Assembly (NCBI GenBank): GCA_947579605.1
Contig: OX388312.1
Coordinates: 26,063,313 to 26,127,312 of the forward strand
DNA length: 64,000 nucleotides
DNA from: Athripsodes cinereus
Lineage: Eukaryota; Arthropoda; Insecta; Trichoptera; Leptoceridae
Direction of reading: 5' to 3'
Each line of letters opens with the position of its first letter. The first letter of the stretch is position 1. Position numbers and translations under genes: made by a program. The notes beneath the pieces are model-generated. The model was not told where the DNA came from, ran no database searches, and saw only the letters and a program-made list of their open reading frames with translations. This document shows, piece by piece, positions 48,691-60,095 of the stretch.

Positions 48691-48974
48691 TTAAAAACAT
48701 GTATTAATTTTTTTTAATAATGTCACCGTTTGGGTCAAAAATAAATCACTCGACGTGGGAAGAAGTTTTTTTCTTTCGATGACCGAAAAATTCTTCGGAC
48801 TTTTCTCTTGAATATATGACATGATATCTGCCTTCAATTCATCACCCGAGGTGTAGTGTATATCCATGAAAAACTTTTTGAGTAATGGTAAATCATGTTG
48901 TTGCAATGAGCAAGATTGGAGGAGAGAGAAAAGAAACTTCATATTCTCATTTTTCCAACATATAATGAACTTGA
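48691..48974 (-). CDS. Possible terminal exon, product unknown
   Basis: After a fair acceptor (TTACTTTGTTTAG) the frame runs 93 codons to a stop at 48691. The stretch FLFSLLQSCSLQQHDLPLLK, then MDIHYTSGDELKADIMSYIQ, looks like a real helical protein rather than low-complexity translation. It starts with two bases (TC) and so could accept the single T left by TMTC-like exon A, giving an alternative C-terminus. It might equally be part of another gene or of a transposase relic. No family recognised and no clear polyadenylation signal nearby. Confidence 0.4.
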
Positions 48975-49590
48975 CTAAACAAAGTAATTATTACAAATAA
49001 CACTGACTTTTCAATTCGCTGTGTCGGGGTTTAGCTAGTAGAATCCCATAACGAAATCGTAAAACAAAATGTTTTCTTCTACTATATGTTATTTTTTGAG
49101 AGTGACATTTTTTTCGTCTTATAAAAATATCCTCAATTGATAATGTCCTAGAGATAATATAGAAGAAGAAAACATTTGTTTTTAAATTTCATTACTGACT
49201 TTTTCGTTAAATTTTCAATCAATAAATATCATGAAGATCGCTCTCTACGACAATTGTCTACAACTGATAAAAAAATGAATTCTTTAAGTTTTTTTGAAGA
49301 AAAAGTCCCGGCGATGATAACATTATGACAAAAATGATGTAGTTCTCCTGGCAAGCGAGCGAAATGATAGAACAAAAAAAAGCACAGAGAAAATAATAAT
49401 AATAATAAAATGAGAAATAATACCTACTAACTTCTAAGACAATAATCGTTATACGCCGGAAATAAGCGTTTATAACTAAGAATATTAAAACAAGAAAAAT
49501 TTGACGATGTTCATTATAAAACAACAAAAGGTTTTTTGTACTTTTTGGTTAACCTTGGCGAAAGTTGAAGAGAACTTTTTTTTAGAAAAC
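48975..49590. other. Intron, nothing recognisable
   Basis: AT-rich. An 89-codon minus frame at 49258-49527 is rich in Phe, Tyr and Ile (low complexity). Confidence 0.4.
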
Positions 49591-49599
49591 ATTGTTGCT

Positions 49600-50200
49600 A
49601 AGGTTGCTCGCTTGCACGTGTCTGCCCACTGTACAGAGTAATTATTATTTTGCCTTGTGTGATCGTGGCTGTCGCGGGCGAACTCGTTTCTTCGTTTTTT
49701 GTGCTGTCCTGTCTCCCTTGGTGGAGAGTCTTAGGTTAGGGAGGGATGTCCCTTGGGGAGGGGAGCGTGTCTGCGAAGACTCCGGCATCGGCAACCCTCG
49801 GGTTTCCCGGCATGAATACCAAAAGAAGTTTCCGGACACCTCAACTCGGCTCTCTGCTCATAATTTTTATTTATTGTTATTATTTCTTTTATTTTGTTTT
49901 GAATATTGATTTGTTTTTCTGGGTTAAGGGAATGCCTTTGTTTATATATTGTTGGTTTTGTATTGTGAATGTATTTGCTTCTCTCGGCTAGAGGGACATC
50001 GAAGGAGTGTAGTCAAAAGATTCCAAAAATGGATGTTATGGTGGTTTGGTGGTTTTTTGGCCGGCCAGCCCCTCAGGCTGCCCACTATGGCGCCTCCGGT
50101 GTGGACAAAAATTTGTGTAGTGTAGAATTCGGATAAATGAAGTCCCCAGACTTCTGCGCTATCCGGGTGATCGGTGGGTCTCCTTCAATATTTTGATTTT
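49600..50200 (+). mobile_element. Internally deleted LINE derivative (5' part joined to 3'UTR)
   Basis: 49600-49860 is unusually GC-rich (GGGAGGGATGTCCCTTGGGG, GCAACCCTCGGGTTTCCCGG) and carries an ATG-initiated frame (MNTKRSFRTPQLGS, ATG at 49812) that looks like a retroelement ORF1 start. It breaks off into AT-rich sequence. At 50050 the repeat C segment begins (GGCCGGCCAGCCCCTCAGGC) and runs to GGTGGGTCTCCTTCAAT, the shared 3' terminus seen at 18855 and 24215. Head and tail without the coding body suggest a non-autonomous deletion product, or two insertions side by side. Confidence 0.5.
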
Positions 50201-50544
50201 ATTTTCATTTACCAATACAAATGAATTTTAAAACGGGTCAATTATTATATTCAGAACCTGGAACAACCTCCCCAATGATATTCGGTCCTCTTCAACTATG
50301 GGCTCATTCAAATATAAAGTGAAATCCCTCATAGACAACCAACCACCTCATCAATAGTAGATAGTACGCACGTAGATACATATATACAGGTATAGGTTTA
50401 TGGTTGTGAATGCTAACATTTTTAGTTATATTTATATGGGTATTCTTGTTTTATATTATATTCTATTTTCTGCTTATATGTCCTGTTTACCTTAATTAAT
50501 CTAAACTCACTCTATACTAAAACATACTTATCAAACATTGTAGT

Positions 50545-50640
50545 AGGTTTACTGGAAGACATTGCCTCAAGGCAATATGAACGCCTATTGTTAAATTTAT
50601 TTTTGACAATAAAGTGTTTATTATAATTATATACTTTCAT
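50545..50640 (+). repeat. LINE-like 3' end with perfect hairpin (plus)
   Basis: GGAAGAC then ATTGCC-TCAA-GGCAAT (50561-50576), a perfect 6-bp stem with a tetraloop. Then GAACGCCTATTG and GACAATAAAGTG, followed by an AT-rich tail. Sense-strand counterpart of 45852-45985 and 59840-59935. Confidence 0.65.
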
Positions 50641-50844
50641 ACTGTTAGTACACGAGATGACCATTTCAGCCTGCACATAAAATTGAATATCAGTGATATT
50701 ACAATGCCACCAAAAAAATTGAATTAAAATGAAAGCAAACGGAAGGTATACAAAAACATTTTGAAAAACGAAATAAATAATTGTCGTAAACGATTATCAA
50801 CGTGAGAAAGTAATAGTGAGTGAAATAAAATTGATTAACGTTTT

Positions 50845-50905
50845 TCATAGATATCTAGAATGATCATTCAAGCAAGCCTAGAACCAATTCGTAAGCAGTT
50901 AAATT
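50845..50905. repeat. Repeat family B, first half
   Basis: ATCATTCAAGCAAGCCTAGA then ACCAATTCGTAAGC match 42250-42290. Confidence 0.5.
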
Positions 50906-52620
50906 TGTTACTATTTCAGATCAATAGATAGGTACAATACAACAATACATAAAAATAATTATATTATCCTATAATTATGAACTATAAAACGTCTGTTCTG
51001 CTACTATAAGAGTACTATAAAAGTCGTTAGAAAAAATAAACTAAGACTACGTATGGCAAACGATCTAGGAATGTGTATAGTAATACATAGTATTGTATGT
51101 AGGTGGGGTTTCTTCATCTCTATGTATATTATAATACGCAGGGTTAAGTAGATTCCACGGTACTGTGGTGGTATTACTACTAATAATAATAATAATATGG
51201 TTGAACTGTATGAGAGAGGATAACATAACTTTTCGTTTAGCATTAAGTCCGAACCCCCAACCTTTGGGGTGTGTTTTTTGTTCCTCTTAATATTTATCAC
51301 GGCAAAAATATCGTCTTGCCGCCTCCCTCAGTCTTCATCCCCTACCACTAACTACTTAATACTGTATCAGGGACGTATAAAAAAACCTAAATATCTAGCT
51401 CATACCACCATGCAAACTATCAGTTTTACTAAACCTTCGTTTAGATAATATTTCTAGATCATAAAGAGAAGTGTCTGCAAACGTGTCAAGAGAATATTGT
51501 TTCAACAGATGCATCTTTAGCAACCCAGAATCCTGAAATGTATCTTGATAGGCGTGTTTTTCTTAAAGATTTTAAGTTCATGACGAATCCAAATACAACC
51601 ACACTTTGGTTTAATGAGCAACGCTTGTATGTTGATGGTGGCTGCAAACTCAAATCTCGTAACAGAAAATCTGTATTGGTCCACAAAGGTATAGAAATAG
51701 TACATACATAGGTCCACATAGTACATAGGTATAGAAAGATTGGAATATACATAATTTTGAAAATACTCGAAGGTACTAATTTTAGTCTTGAATAAGTTTC
51801 GTTTTTCTGAATGTCTTTTTTCATTCATAAAATTTTGATTACAATAATTTAATAGGCATCCAACAGTTGCGGGACTTTTTTATAATAAAAAGTAATACCT
51901 ATCAGATATGTTGTCTACTAATTACTTGCTGGTAATCGTGAACTTGCATTAAATAATAGGATACATATTTAATTCAGGTATTCCATGGATATTTCCATTC
52001 ATAAAAGCAAATTTAATATACAAATTGTTCATTCAGATTATCACTATTCCCTCCTAATGTTCCCACCATAATTTATAATACAACGTAGTTGTACTCTTTC
52101 CTTTTCAAGCCTTGAAGAAGCCACGGTCCATTACTTGCACATCATTCAAGACCTACAACTTTTTCCATTATTGTTTTTGGATTATGATGTGTTCAGTTTT
52201 ATTATAATACTTTGAGATTTATACATAATATATAGTGTGATCCATACCGAGAGTCTAGATTTTCTTCCCATTTTCAAGAATCATTAAGTTTTAATATTTT
52301 TAAAGAAAATAATAAGCTGACAACAACGCTACCTAAGTACCTATTTAAAATGTTAACTTAAAATAATTTCTTTTATATTCGTTTAAAATGTTATTTGATT
52401 ATAAAAAAAAAGTAATTTATTTAATGAAAAGAAGACATTATAAGAAAATCTGTTTACCTATTAATGTAACTGTAATCCACAAATAAATTTGTGTCAATGT
52501 TAATTTTAAATACGCTTACACGTCATATATTCCTATTTATCGTCTTGAGCACAGATATAGTCCTCTTATTCTAACGAATTTCATAATTATAATAACATTC
52601 AACTTTCATCATACTATTTT
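50906..52620. other. Intron, nothing recognisable
   Basis: AT-rich. Two overlapping minus frames at 51486-51828 (112 and 103 codons) lie on the same DNA and neither resembles a known domain. Overlap in two frames points to a chance absence of stops or a decayed element. Confidence 0.4.
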
Positions 52621-52623
52621 TTC

Positions 52624-52715
52624 AGCGATACCACCCATCTCACCCATCATATAAGCATATGTACATCACCCAGCGATATCACCCATCATACCACCCGTAC
52701 CAGCGATACCACACG
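52624..52715 (+). repeat. Imperfect minisatellite, ~3 units
   Basis: CAGCGATACCACCCATC, CAGCGATATCACCCATC and CAGCGATACCACACGAT start three successive units of about 47 and 31 bp. Intervening ACCCATCATA blocks also repeat. C-rich and strand-asymmetric. Confidence 0.75.
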
Positions 52716-53799
52716 ATACATAACGTCTTCATGTCTATGTATATTGACTTGTAAGAGATGCTGTGATGACAAAGATATATGTTGATTGAAAAACACAGTT
52801 TTGTTTTACAATACAGAACAGCTTTAATAAAATCACCTAGATCCGTATTTTATATTAAATATTAAAATTTTGAATCACACTGTGTTAGTTTTTTTTTGAC
52901 GCCGTCTAAAAGTCTTCCCTTAGTTTTTGTTGTGAAACGTCGATTTATCATCTGATTTGTAATGGCAGTTGATTTGCCCTGAATATCGTGGATGGATATA
53001 TTTTTTACATTAGTGTATTTTATTTTCATAAAAATAATAATATTTATAAGCCACGACATGAACCATTATTCAGGGATCGAAGGCTTAAGTAGGTACCTAC
53101 CTACTTTCGGATAAAAAGGGAAAGCATTTTCTATTGAATAAGTGTGCGAGGAACGGAATTACGGAGAACACTTAATATTGTTATTTTCTAAGCTAAAAAT
53201 ACAATGTTTTTGTTTTTGACTTCAAGACATAACTCAGAGAAAGAGAGTGAATTTAATATAAATAGTAATAATATAGGTATGTTTAGCTTTTTGCCACATT
53301 TTGGCATGTATAACAGCAATCTCGATTGTTTATAATGTATTCAAATGATTGATAATTTGAAAGTAAAGTAAATAACGTAATTTTAAGTAGTGTAAAATAC
53401 ACCTTTTGCCAAAGGTTGAAACAACATTCAAATCTTGTGACTTCAATAAGAAACTTCTTGTCGCTAATATCAAAGTATCAAATAAGTTGTTTCTGCAATA
53501 GTAAAATGGGTTTCATCATATAAATTGATTGTCCACACCAAAGTATAGGTATACAATATATTTTTATCTTCATAGAAATTGGCTTCAAGATTGTCCAATA
53601 CATAGAGTTATTTCATCGAAAACTCCACTTACGAGAGGTATAATGATGATAGTTACAGAAAAATAGTTGGATTGAAAATGAACCAGGTCTTTCAAGAATG
53701 TATTCCATGAAAAAAATAATTTGGAGTCGGTGAAATAATTGCTTATGATTACAGATGTTGTTTTTTGTGTAGTAAATTAAATACAACGTAGCAACTTAC

Positions 53800-53885
53800 A
53801 CGCTAGTGAAGGCCTGAAATGTATCGCCCTCTCAAAGCTCTGGATAGCCTCTTCATATTGTCGTTTACCCTGCAGTAACACACCC
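53800..53885 (-). CDS. TMTC-like TPR protein, exon A
   Basis: The acceptor (TTGTTTCAG) and donor (GCGT|GTAAGT) enclose 86 bp: one base of the first codon, 28 whole codons and one base. The translation GVLLQGKRQYEEAIQSFERA then IHFRPSLA is a typical TPR unit (..GxYEEAIxxFxxAIxxxPxxA..). Joined to exon B it reads ..FRPSLALAYVNMGASL.., the expected continuation of a TPR array. The preceding exon must end with two leftover bases. I could not find it between 53.9 and 64 kb, so the 5' part of the gene probably lies beyond the window. Confidence 0.9.
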
Positions 53886-55139
53886 CTGAAACAATAAAAG
53901 AACTCAATCAATAAACTGTATGTAGTATATTTATAATACAAAATAAAACAAAAAATACAATACATAAACATACTCGTAAAAAATAGATACATCAATCATC
54001 CATGTAATGGTAATATTATAATTCTTTTCTTGTATATAAAAACATCATCCCACGAAAATCAAACATGAGCTCATTATCCTATTGAAATAGATTTTTGGTA
54101 AATTTCCAATAATTCATAATTGGTAAAAACGAAATTTTTTGTGAGTTTTTTTTTCATAATTTTAAGACATCTTTGTGCTGTTGAAATGTTAGATTTACAT
54201 TTCTTTAATTGAAAGTAAAATTCAAACACAAAGAGTATAAAGTATGTAACAGAAAATTCTTAAAAAAATGTTAATTGTAAATATAATATTTTAATATGAA
54301 TTTCATTGATTTGGGTACGGTAAAAAATTATATACATCAGAAATTTCATATATTTTATTAAAAAAATCAGTTAATAAAGATGCGGTGCCCAAAGAATATT
54401 TGGTTTATCAATTCTTATTGTAAGGGAATAAATGGCTTTAATTTCATGTTGACACTGAATTTTTGAAAAGACATTATGTATGATAAAATAATCAGTCGAA
54501 GGTTCATCAACAAACTTGTTTTTTTTTCAAAAGGGTATAACTCTAAATTTAGACGTGACAATCCTAAAGTAGTTTTTTTTTCAAAAAATACTGAGCTATT
54601 CAAATAGTGATAAAGATTTCATGGAAGAATCTAATGAATCAAAAGATGCTATATCATAGATATAGTACATAATATAAAATATTATTTTGATTAAATCGGC
54701 TATATCTATCTATGAATTGGTAGTAAAAGATTTCTAAATCCATCTCGTATTATATTCAGAAATGGTATACATTTATATCTTGGATAATATTATTATGCAT
54801 ACGTAAAATGTTCATAAAAATCTTTGAGATCACATCAGTATTCAAGACAGGAAAAAATACAATAAATTTTGTATAATATTCCTATTAATAATATATAAAT
54901 ACGGGGATAATCTCAATAGAAACTAGAAAATGATGGTAATGCTTCTATGAATAATATTATAAACGGTCCTTAACAATGATAGAAATCATAATTCTGGTAT
55001 AAAATGAAAGCTGCTTTAAAAAAACTGAAAAAATCATGCAAACTGAAAAATATGAATTTACGTAATGAATTTGAACAAAAGGGAAATAGATAATTTAAAT
55101 AAATCAAAAATTGTTATTTAATTCTGTACTTATTTCAGC
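53886..55139. other. Presumed intron, nothing recognisable
   Basis: AT-rich with no splice-bounded frame that looks like TPR or membrane-segment coding sequence. Confidence 0.45.
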
Positions 55140-55300
55140 GACGAGGTATGCCACCCATACTGAATGCCTTAATTTTTATTGGAACGAAGAGGACAACTTC
55201 GTCTAATCAGCGGATGAACATGCAAGCTATGTTTGTTACGTGTAGTTGATTCGCTGGCTCCCCCATATGCGAGAAATGCCGTTTTGGTATGAATGAAAAA
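55140..55300 (+). repeat. Repeat family A, 3' half, plus copy
   Basis: GGTATGCCACCCATACTGAA, ATTGGAACGAAGAGGACAAC, TTCGCTGGCTCCCCCATATG and GCCGTTTTGGTATGAAT. Confidence 0.65.
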
Positions 55301-57479
55301 AATATTATGTAGATATATTCTGCGCAATTTTTCCTCAAATGTCAATTTTTTTATTAAAATCATGCAACAGTATCATGAAATTAATTCCTAAACGTTCAAA
55401 TCATATTTGAAAAGAGTTGAGGATCAATACGCCTGCAACATCTAAAATTTGATAAATATATTTATTTATTTAGGAAACGATTCAATAAAACAATCTAGGA
55501 AATAATTTTTATGTTATTTGCATTTACAACATGATAATTACGCGATATGATTTTTTAAAGATTCTCCACTAATTGAATTATCAGTTTTTATTTCAAAAGG
55601 TCTGCGACCGTTTTTACCACGTAAGTATCATTCACGAGCAGATTAAAAACTTGATTGAAGTTTAAAATTGGTGAACGTCTCTACCGCAACTGTGCTAGCG
55701 ATATATTTTTTTTATTAATTAATAGTATCATAATAACTTAAACAACCAAATATATTTAATAATATAAGTAATTAAATTCTGATTTTAATTGTAAAATGTA
55801 TTAATCAAAACTTATTTGATATCTTCAATATTTGCGGCAACCCAAGCACCCAATTTTAAAAGTACTAAAACTTTAAAATTTATTATTAAGAAATCTTCTC
55901 GGATATTTCAATGATGTTTTTGTGGTGTAACTCTAATCTTCAACGCACAGTATAAAAAGCAAGATGATGAAAATAACAACCACTGTTTAACGTTACAACT
56001 TATTAGAATTCAGCGAATGACTTTGCAGCTGTAGTGGTTTTAATACAAGAATGTTATTGTGATCAAAAGGTTTAATTTGAATAAAATATTCACTTGAGCA
56101 AACATCAAATTAATCAAGGCTTAGAGGTTTCGAATCTAAAACCATTATTGCTACTTACATGCTACTTAGATTAATTATAAATAAATTACAAGAACTTCAA
56201 TAAATACAATATTTTAATCGCAAAGGTTTATTGATTTTGATTGGTATTATGAAAATATTTTGGCTAAAGTTATTCAAAAAGCTTCAACATTTTATATTAA
56301 AAACAATGAAAAATTCATGATCGTAAGCTTTCACGACCGGTGTCACTAGTAAAAAACAGTAGGTACATTGTGCTATGAGCCGTCCACGGACGGACGCGTT
56401 ATAATAAGTCTGGACCACTGGCACATTGAGTTTCTAGCCATAACATTATCGTCTCGAATATAATAGACAACTCGTGCCTACTCACTTCTGAAGATGTCCG
56501 CTTCAGTCGTGGGACTCGTGGGTGAAAAGTAAGGATATAAATTGCCCTAGAGGCAACGGCCACTCAGGCCGGAAGAAAAGTTTCAAGTTAAAGTAAACTT
56601 CCATTAAAAGTTTAGATTTTCTACTTCATGACTTACAACTATAAATAGGTTCCCGTTCCTTCTTTTAGTAAGAACTTCAAGTTAAATATAGGTATACCTA
56701 ATTATTAACAAGTAGACACATGTAAAGGGTAAGACACAATCTTACATCAATGACAATATTGATGATTGGATATGAATATAACGAAACGTAAATGAATATG
56801 CATATTCAAAAAAGTAATTCAAAACTGATTTTAATGCTGGTTTGTCAATAAATTTCAAATTAGATAATTATATAATAAGAAATATCATTTTCAGAATAAA
56901 AACCCTCTTCAAATATCCTTGAAGTTTGTTCAACAGTTTCAGGTAAATTGATTCCAATGCATTAAGAAATATTTATTATAATAATAAAAATAATATAAAT
57001 TATAAACTCGCATTATGCTTATTGCTATGACACAAAAATTTTCCACATAATGTAATTTAAAATGCCACTAAATATTTATTAACCTATTAATTCTAGGTAA
57101 TTATCATACATTTTAAATTAAACATACGACATGAACTAAAAGCGACATTCACACCTTTGAAATTTAAAAAGACAATAACATTATACATAAAAATATTTTT
57201 ATTATTATCGATAAAAAGGCAATCATAACAACCAATAATACATAGGTACTACGTGAAACTATAAAGGTAGATACATAATAATTTGAAGGGAACATCTGTC
57301 TGCTATCATGTTCAATACTCATGAAATGTGATTATAAATAACGTACGCCAATTTTACGTTTATCAATAATAAAATCATCGATATAATTAACCGTTATTTT
57401 GAACCTTTATTCAAAATGTCTCACAACGCGAAAAATCTTTTTGATGGCCAAATATTCATTCAATATTAAATGTATTCAA
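55301..57479. other. Presumed intron, mostly featureless
   Basis: A GC-richer patch at about 56330-56580 (CCGTCCACGGACGGACGCGT, then GTCCGCTTCAGTCGTGGGAC and GGCAACGGCCACTCAGGCCG) is probably a degraded mobile element. CCGTCCACGGACGG is a short palindrome within it. The rest is AT-rich. Confidence 0.4.
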
Positions 57480-57959
57480 GTGGAACTAATGCCCAAGCAT
57501 ACCTAAATCTCACGGTATGTCACATGACGATCTTGCACAATCAGTTCATGCACAGCATTGATATTTTCTGGCACAACAGCCGAATTGGACTACCTTCAAA
57601 AAATTCATCCTGTAACGAAGTGTGACCACGATTGAATACTAAAAACTAGCGAAACATGGTGGCTCAAGATGGTTCTTCACCATCAAAAGTCGCAACAAGT
57701 TGATCGGCACACTGTTGTTGGTTTAATCCACGTCGAAAGTTAAAGAAAATTATCGCATGAAAATGTTCACGATTTAATTTCATTTTTTTAACTAAGTAAA
57801 TTTTTCAATTTTGTGTAAACAACAAAAATATAACACGTATGACAAAACGTTATGAGTACGTTTACCATAAAAAGCTTTAAGTTTTACGATGACAATGTCA
57901 GATTTGGCATATTCACACTGGTTTTGCCATATCTCAAAACTTAAGTAGCAACCCTCGTA
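57480..57959 (-). mobile_element. mariner transposase relic with one inverted end
   Basis: On the minus strand ATG at 57783 starts REHFHAIIFFNFRRGLNQQQ, a typical mariner DNA-binding start. An in-frame TGA follows at 57664-57666. FLVFNRGHTSLQDEFFEGSP continues after a frame change, then in a third frame PENINAVHELIVQDRHVTYR before a stop. These are successive blocks of the N-terminal third of a mariner protein. The catalytic D,D34D part is missing. About 170 bp upstream, TACGAGGGTTGCTACTTAAG resembles a mariner inverted terminal repeat next to a TA dinucleotide (57958-57959). A dead, 3'-truncated copy. Confidence 0.85.
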
Positions 57960-58269
57960 CATATAAAAAAGCTTATTACTATGCAATACTTAATACAAAT
58001 GTAAATGGTAGTATTAAGTATACGTTTTATGAAAATAGGTCCTTGAACACTTATAATATCAATAAAAATAATAACAATCATAAGATGATGTGATGGGGAT
58101 GATTATACTGTTAGCACCCAATCATGAAACGATTTGACAAGTGGATAATAAATGATAATATTAATATGTATGTATATATCGTACAGTCTTAGTGTGTTAT
58201 AGTACCAATTTCTTACACATGTCGTTATAATAGATTATACTAGCTAAGAACTCGGTTTTATTCAACCAA

Positions 58270-58500
58270 TTAAAAATAATGGACCATGTGGACCGCATGA
58301 GTAGTGATAGATTAGCCCACATCGCCGCGAACGAGACTTCACCAGGACGAAGATTGCCTGGAAGGTCACCTAAAAGATGGAAGGATAGTGTTGGTCTTCG
58401 GCCTCGCAAGAGGAAACAAATTCCAAACAAACAGATCAATGATCTACTAGGTACAAGCAGAAGAAGAAGAAGAAGAATTAAAAAAGTAATGGAAATATAG
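58270..58500 (+). mobile_element. LINE ORF2 C-terminal relic
   Basis: Open from about 58279 to the stop at 58500: VDRMSSDRLAHIAANETSPG then RRLPGRSPKRWKDSVG fits the tail of LINE polyproteins (..GHV.RM..DRL....PG.R..GRP.KRW.D..). It ends with NDLLGTSRRRRRR over an AAG-repeat stretch. The frame is intact but only about 70 codons of the protein are present. Confidence 0.7.
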
Positions 58501-58730
58501 TATTCACAACTGGGGTAGCCAGTGGACTAACTGCAAGTAATAAACCTGCAGATTGCCTCTAAAAGGTAACAAAAGGTAGAACTTTCAGGATGGTTGGCAT
58601 GCTTTATTGCTGAATTGTGGATAATATTTTTTTTATAAGTGAGGTTTTACAAACACCTGCTTTTTACAGGGCATTCTAAAACTTACAGAAAAAAGTGGCA
58701 GACCTTTATTTTTTAATGTGACTTTGGAAA
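58500..58730 (-). repeat. Repeat family A, minus copy adjoining a LINE end
   Basis: GGGGTAGCCAGTGGACTAAC, TTTCAGGATGGTTGGCATGC, ATTGCTGAATTGTGGATAAT, TTTTTACAGGGCATTC and AAAAAGTGGCAGACC. It begins within a few bases of the end of the LINE fragment at 58270-58500. Confidence 0.7.
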
Positions 58731-59604
58731 GAAAACTCAGAGGTTTTTGACTACAAATTAAAAAAAATAATAACAAAGATCCTCATAAAATGACAAGCGA
58801 ATTGGTTAAAATTATCAACAAGTAATTGGAAGTGTCACGTGAACGACTTTTGTTGACATGTTTTCGCTTCTGAATATCCCCTCTGCAGAAGCCTCTAACT
58901 TAAATAATTTTTGAGTTGCATACAAAAAATTGTAAGTAGATTTAACTTGTTTTTTTTTTTTAAAATAATAACGGTTATATGAAATTTTCAGTTACCTACA
59001 CAGTGTTATCACTCACATCTGTGATAATAAAAAGGTAAGTCAGTGACATGACATATCTTCGTCCAGACACACGATGGATGCGCTCAAAGGAAGCAAGTAT
59101 ACCTACATAGAAGATTTGTTTTTTTTTGGAACTTGTCTCTTCGAAACGTGTACCTACAAACAAACAGTCTCAAATATTTCTTCGAGAATTAGGTGAGTAC
59201 TATTAATATTATTATAGAAGGATAAAGTGCCAACAAATTGGATCGAACGAGCTCCTTATCATCATACAGCTATCGTTAGGATTGCTTCTGATCACGCACA
59301 CACACACCCTCCACTTGTTATTATTATTAACTATCTATCTAATATTATTATTGCATATAACAGTCGTCGTGCACTTTATACGTACAATAATCGTACAGAG
59401 GGTGAAAGTGAAAATCTTATACTTTCAATGGAGTGATTTTAAGTTTTTAAATTAAGTTTTAAATTAATTTTTATTTTAAGTTAAGGAGTTTCAGTATTCA
59501 ATTGAGCTATTTGAAGAATGCAAAGTGATGGATGTGTCTAAAATTAATTCTCAAGTACAGAACTTAAAGGAATGGATTTTTCTTGATACTTTTTTAATAT
59601 TAAG

Positions 59605-59805
59605 AGTGTCCTGTAAAAGGCGGGTGTTCGAAAAAAAAACATTTTACATCTCAAATTTAACGATGTGGTTTGCCACCCCATCATGAATGTCTTAATTTTT
59701 TGTTGTCATGGAGAAGACGGCCTGGATGTTTATTACATGCAGCTGTTCTTCTGGCTACTCCACTTGCGGGATAAGCCGTGATGGTATAGAAGTAGTTATA
59801 TATTT
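59605..59805 (+). repeat. Repeat family A, plus copy
   Basis: GTGTCCTGTAAAAGGCGGGT, GATGTGGTTTGCCACCCCAT, GTCATGGAGAAGACGGCCTG, TCTGGCTACTCCACTTGCGG and GCCGTGATGGTATAGAAGTA. Confidence 0.75.
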
Positions 59806-59839
59806 TCTTTTATTTATTAATTTTATTCTTCACTTCTTA

Positions 59840-59935
59840 TTGTTTACAATAAAGTATTGAGTGAGGGCGAGATAATCGCTAGAATGCAATGTCTTCCAAT
59901 TAATTTAGTTAGTTTAGTCCCCGGGGTCGAATAAG
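59840..59935 (-). repeat. LINE-like 3' end with stem-loop (minus)
   Basis: Minus reading: TTGGAAGACATTGCATTCTA then GCGATTATCTCGCCCTCACT and TACTTTATTGTAAAC. ATTGC and GCGAT pair with one G-T wobble. Third member of the group at 45852 and 50545. Confidence 0.55.
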
Positions 59936-60024
59936 TTTTCCACTTGCTTCCGAATTTTTTAAAATCTTGTAAAATTCAAGTATTCGTTAAAATAGAGGAT
60001 ATTTCATACAAACATATTATTCTG

Positions 60025-60095
60025 CCAACCTAAAAACATTTTTCTTACTGGCTATCTCGCTTGCTGAGATAAGTTGCAGATATTTTGATATAAAT
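60025..60095 (+). repeat. Repeat family A, degenerate 3' remnant
   Basis: TTCTGCCAACCTAAAAAC, ACTGGCTATCTCGCTTGCTG, AGATAAGTTGCAGATATTTT align with the 3' landmarks of the family. Highly diverged. Confidence 0.4.

Noticed and set aside
51252..51268. CCCCCAACCTTTGGGG hairpin
   Set aside because: Short stem without element or gene context. Not more than expected by chance in a window of this size.
51486..51828. Two overlapping minus frames of 112 and 103 codons
   Set aside because: Neither resembles a protein domain. Coincident openness in two frames suggests chance.
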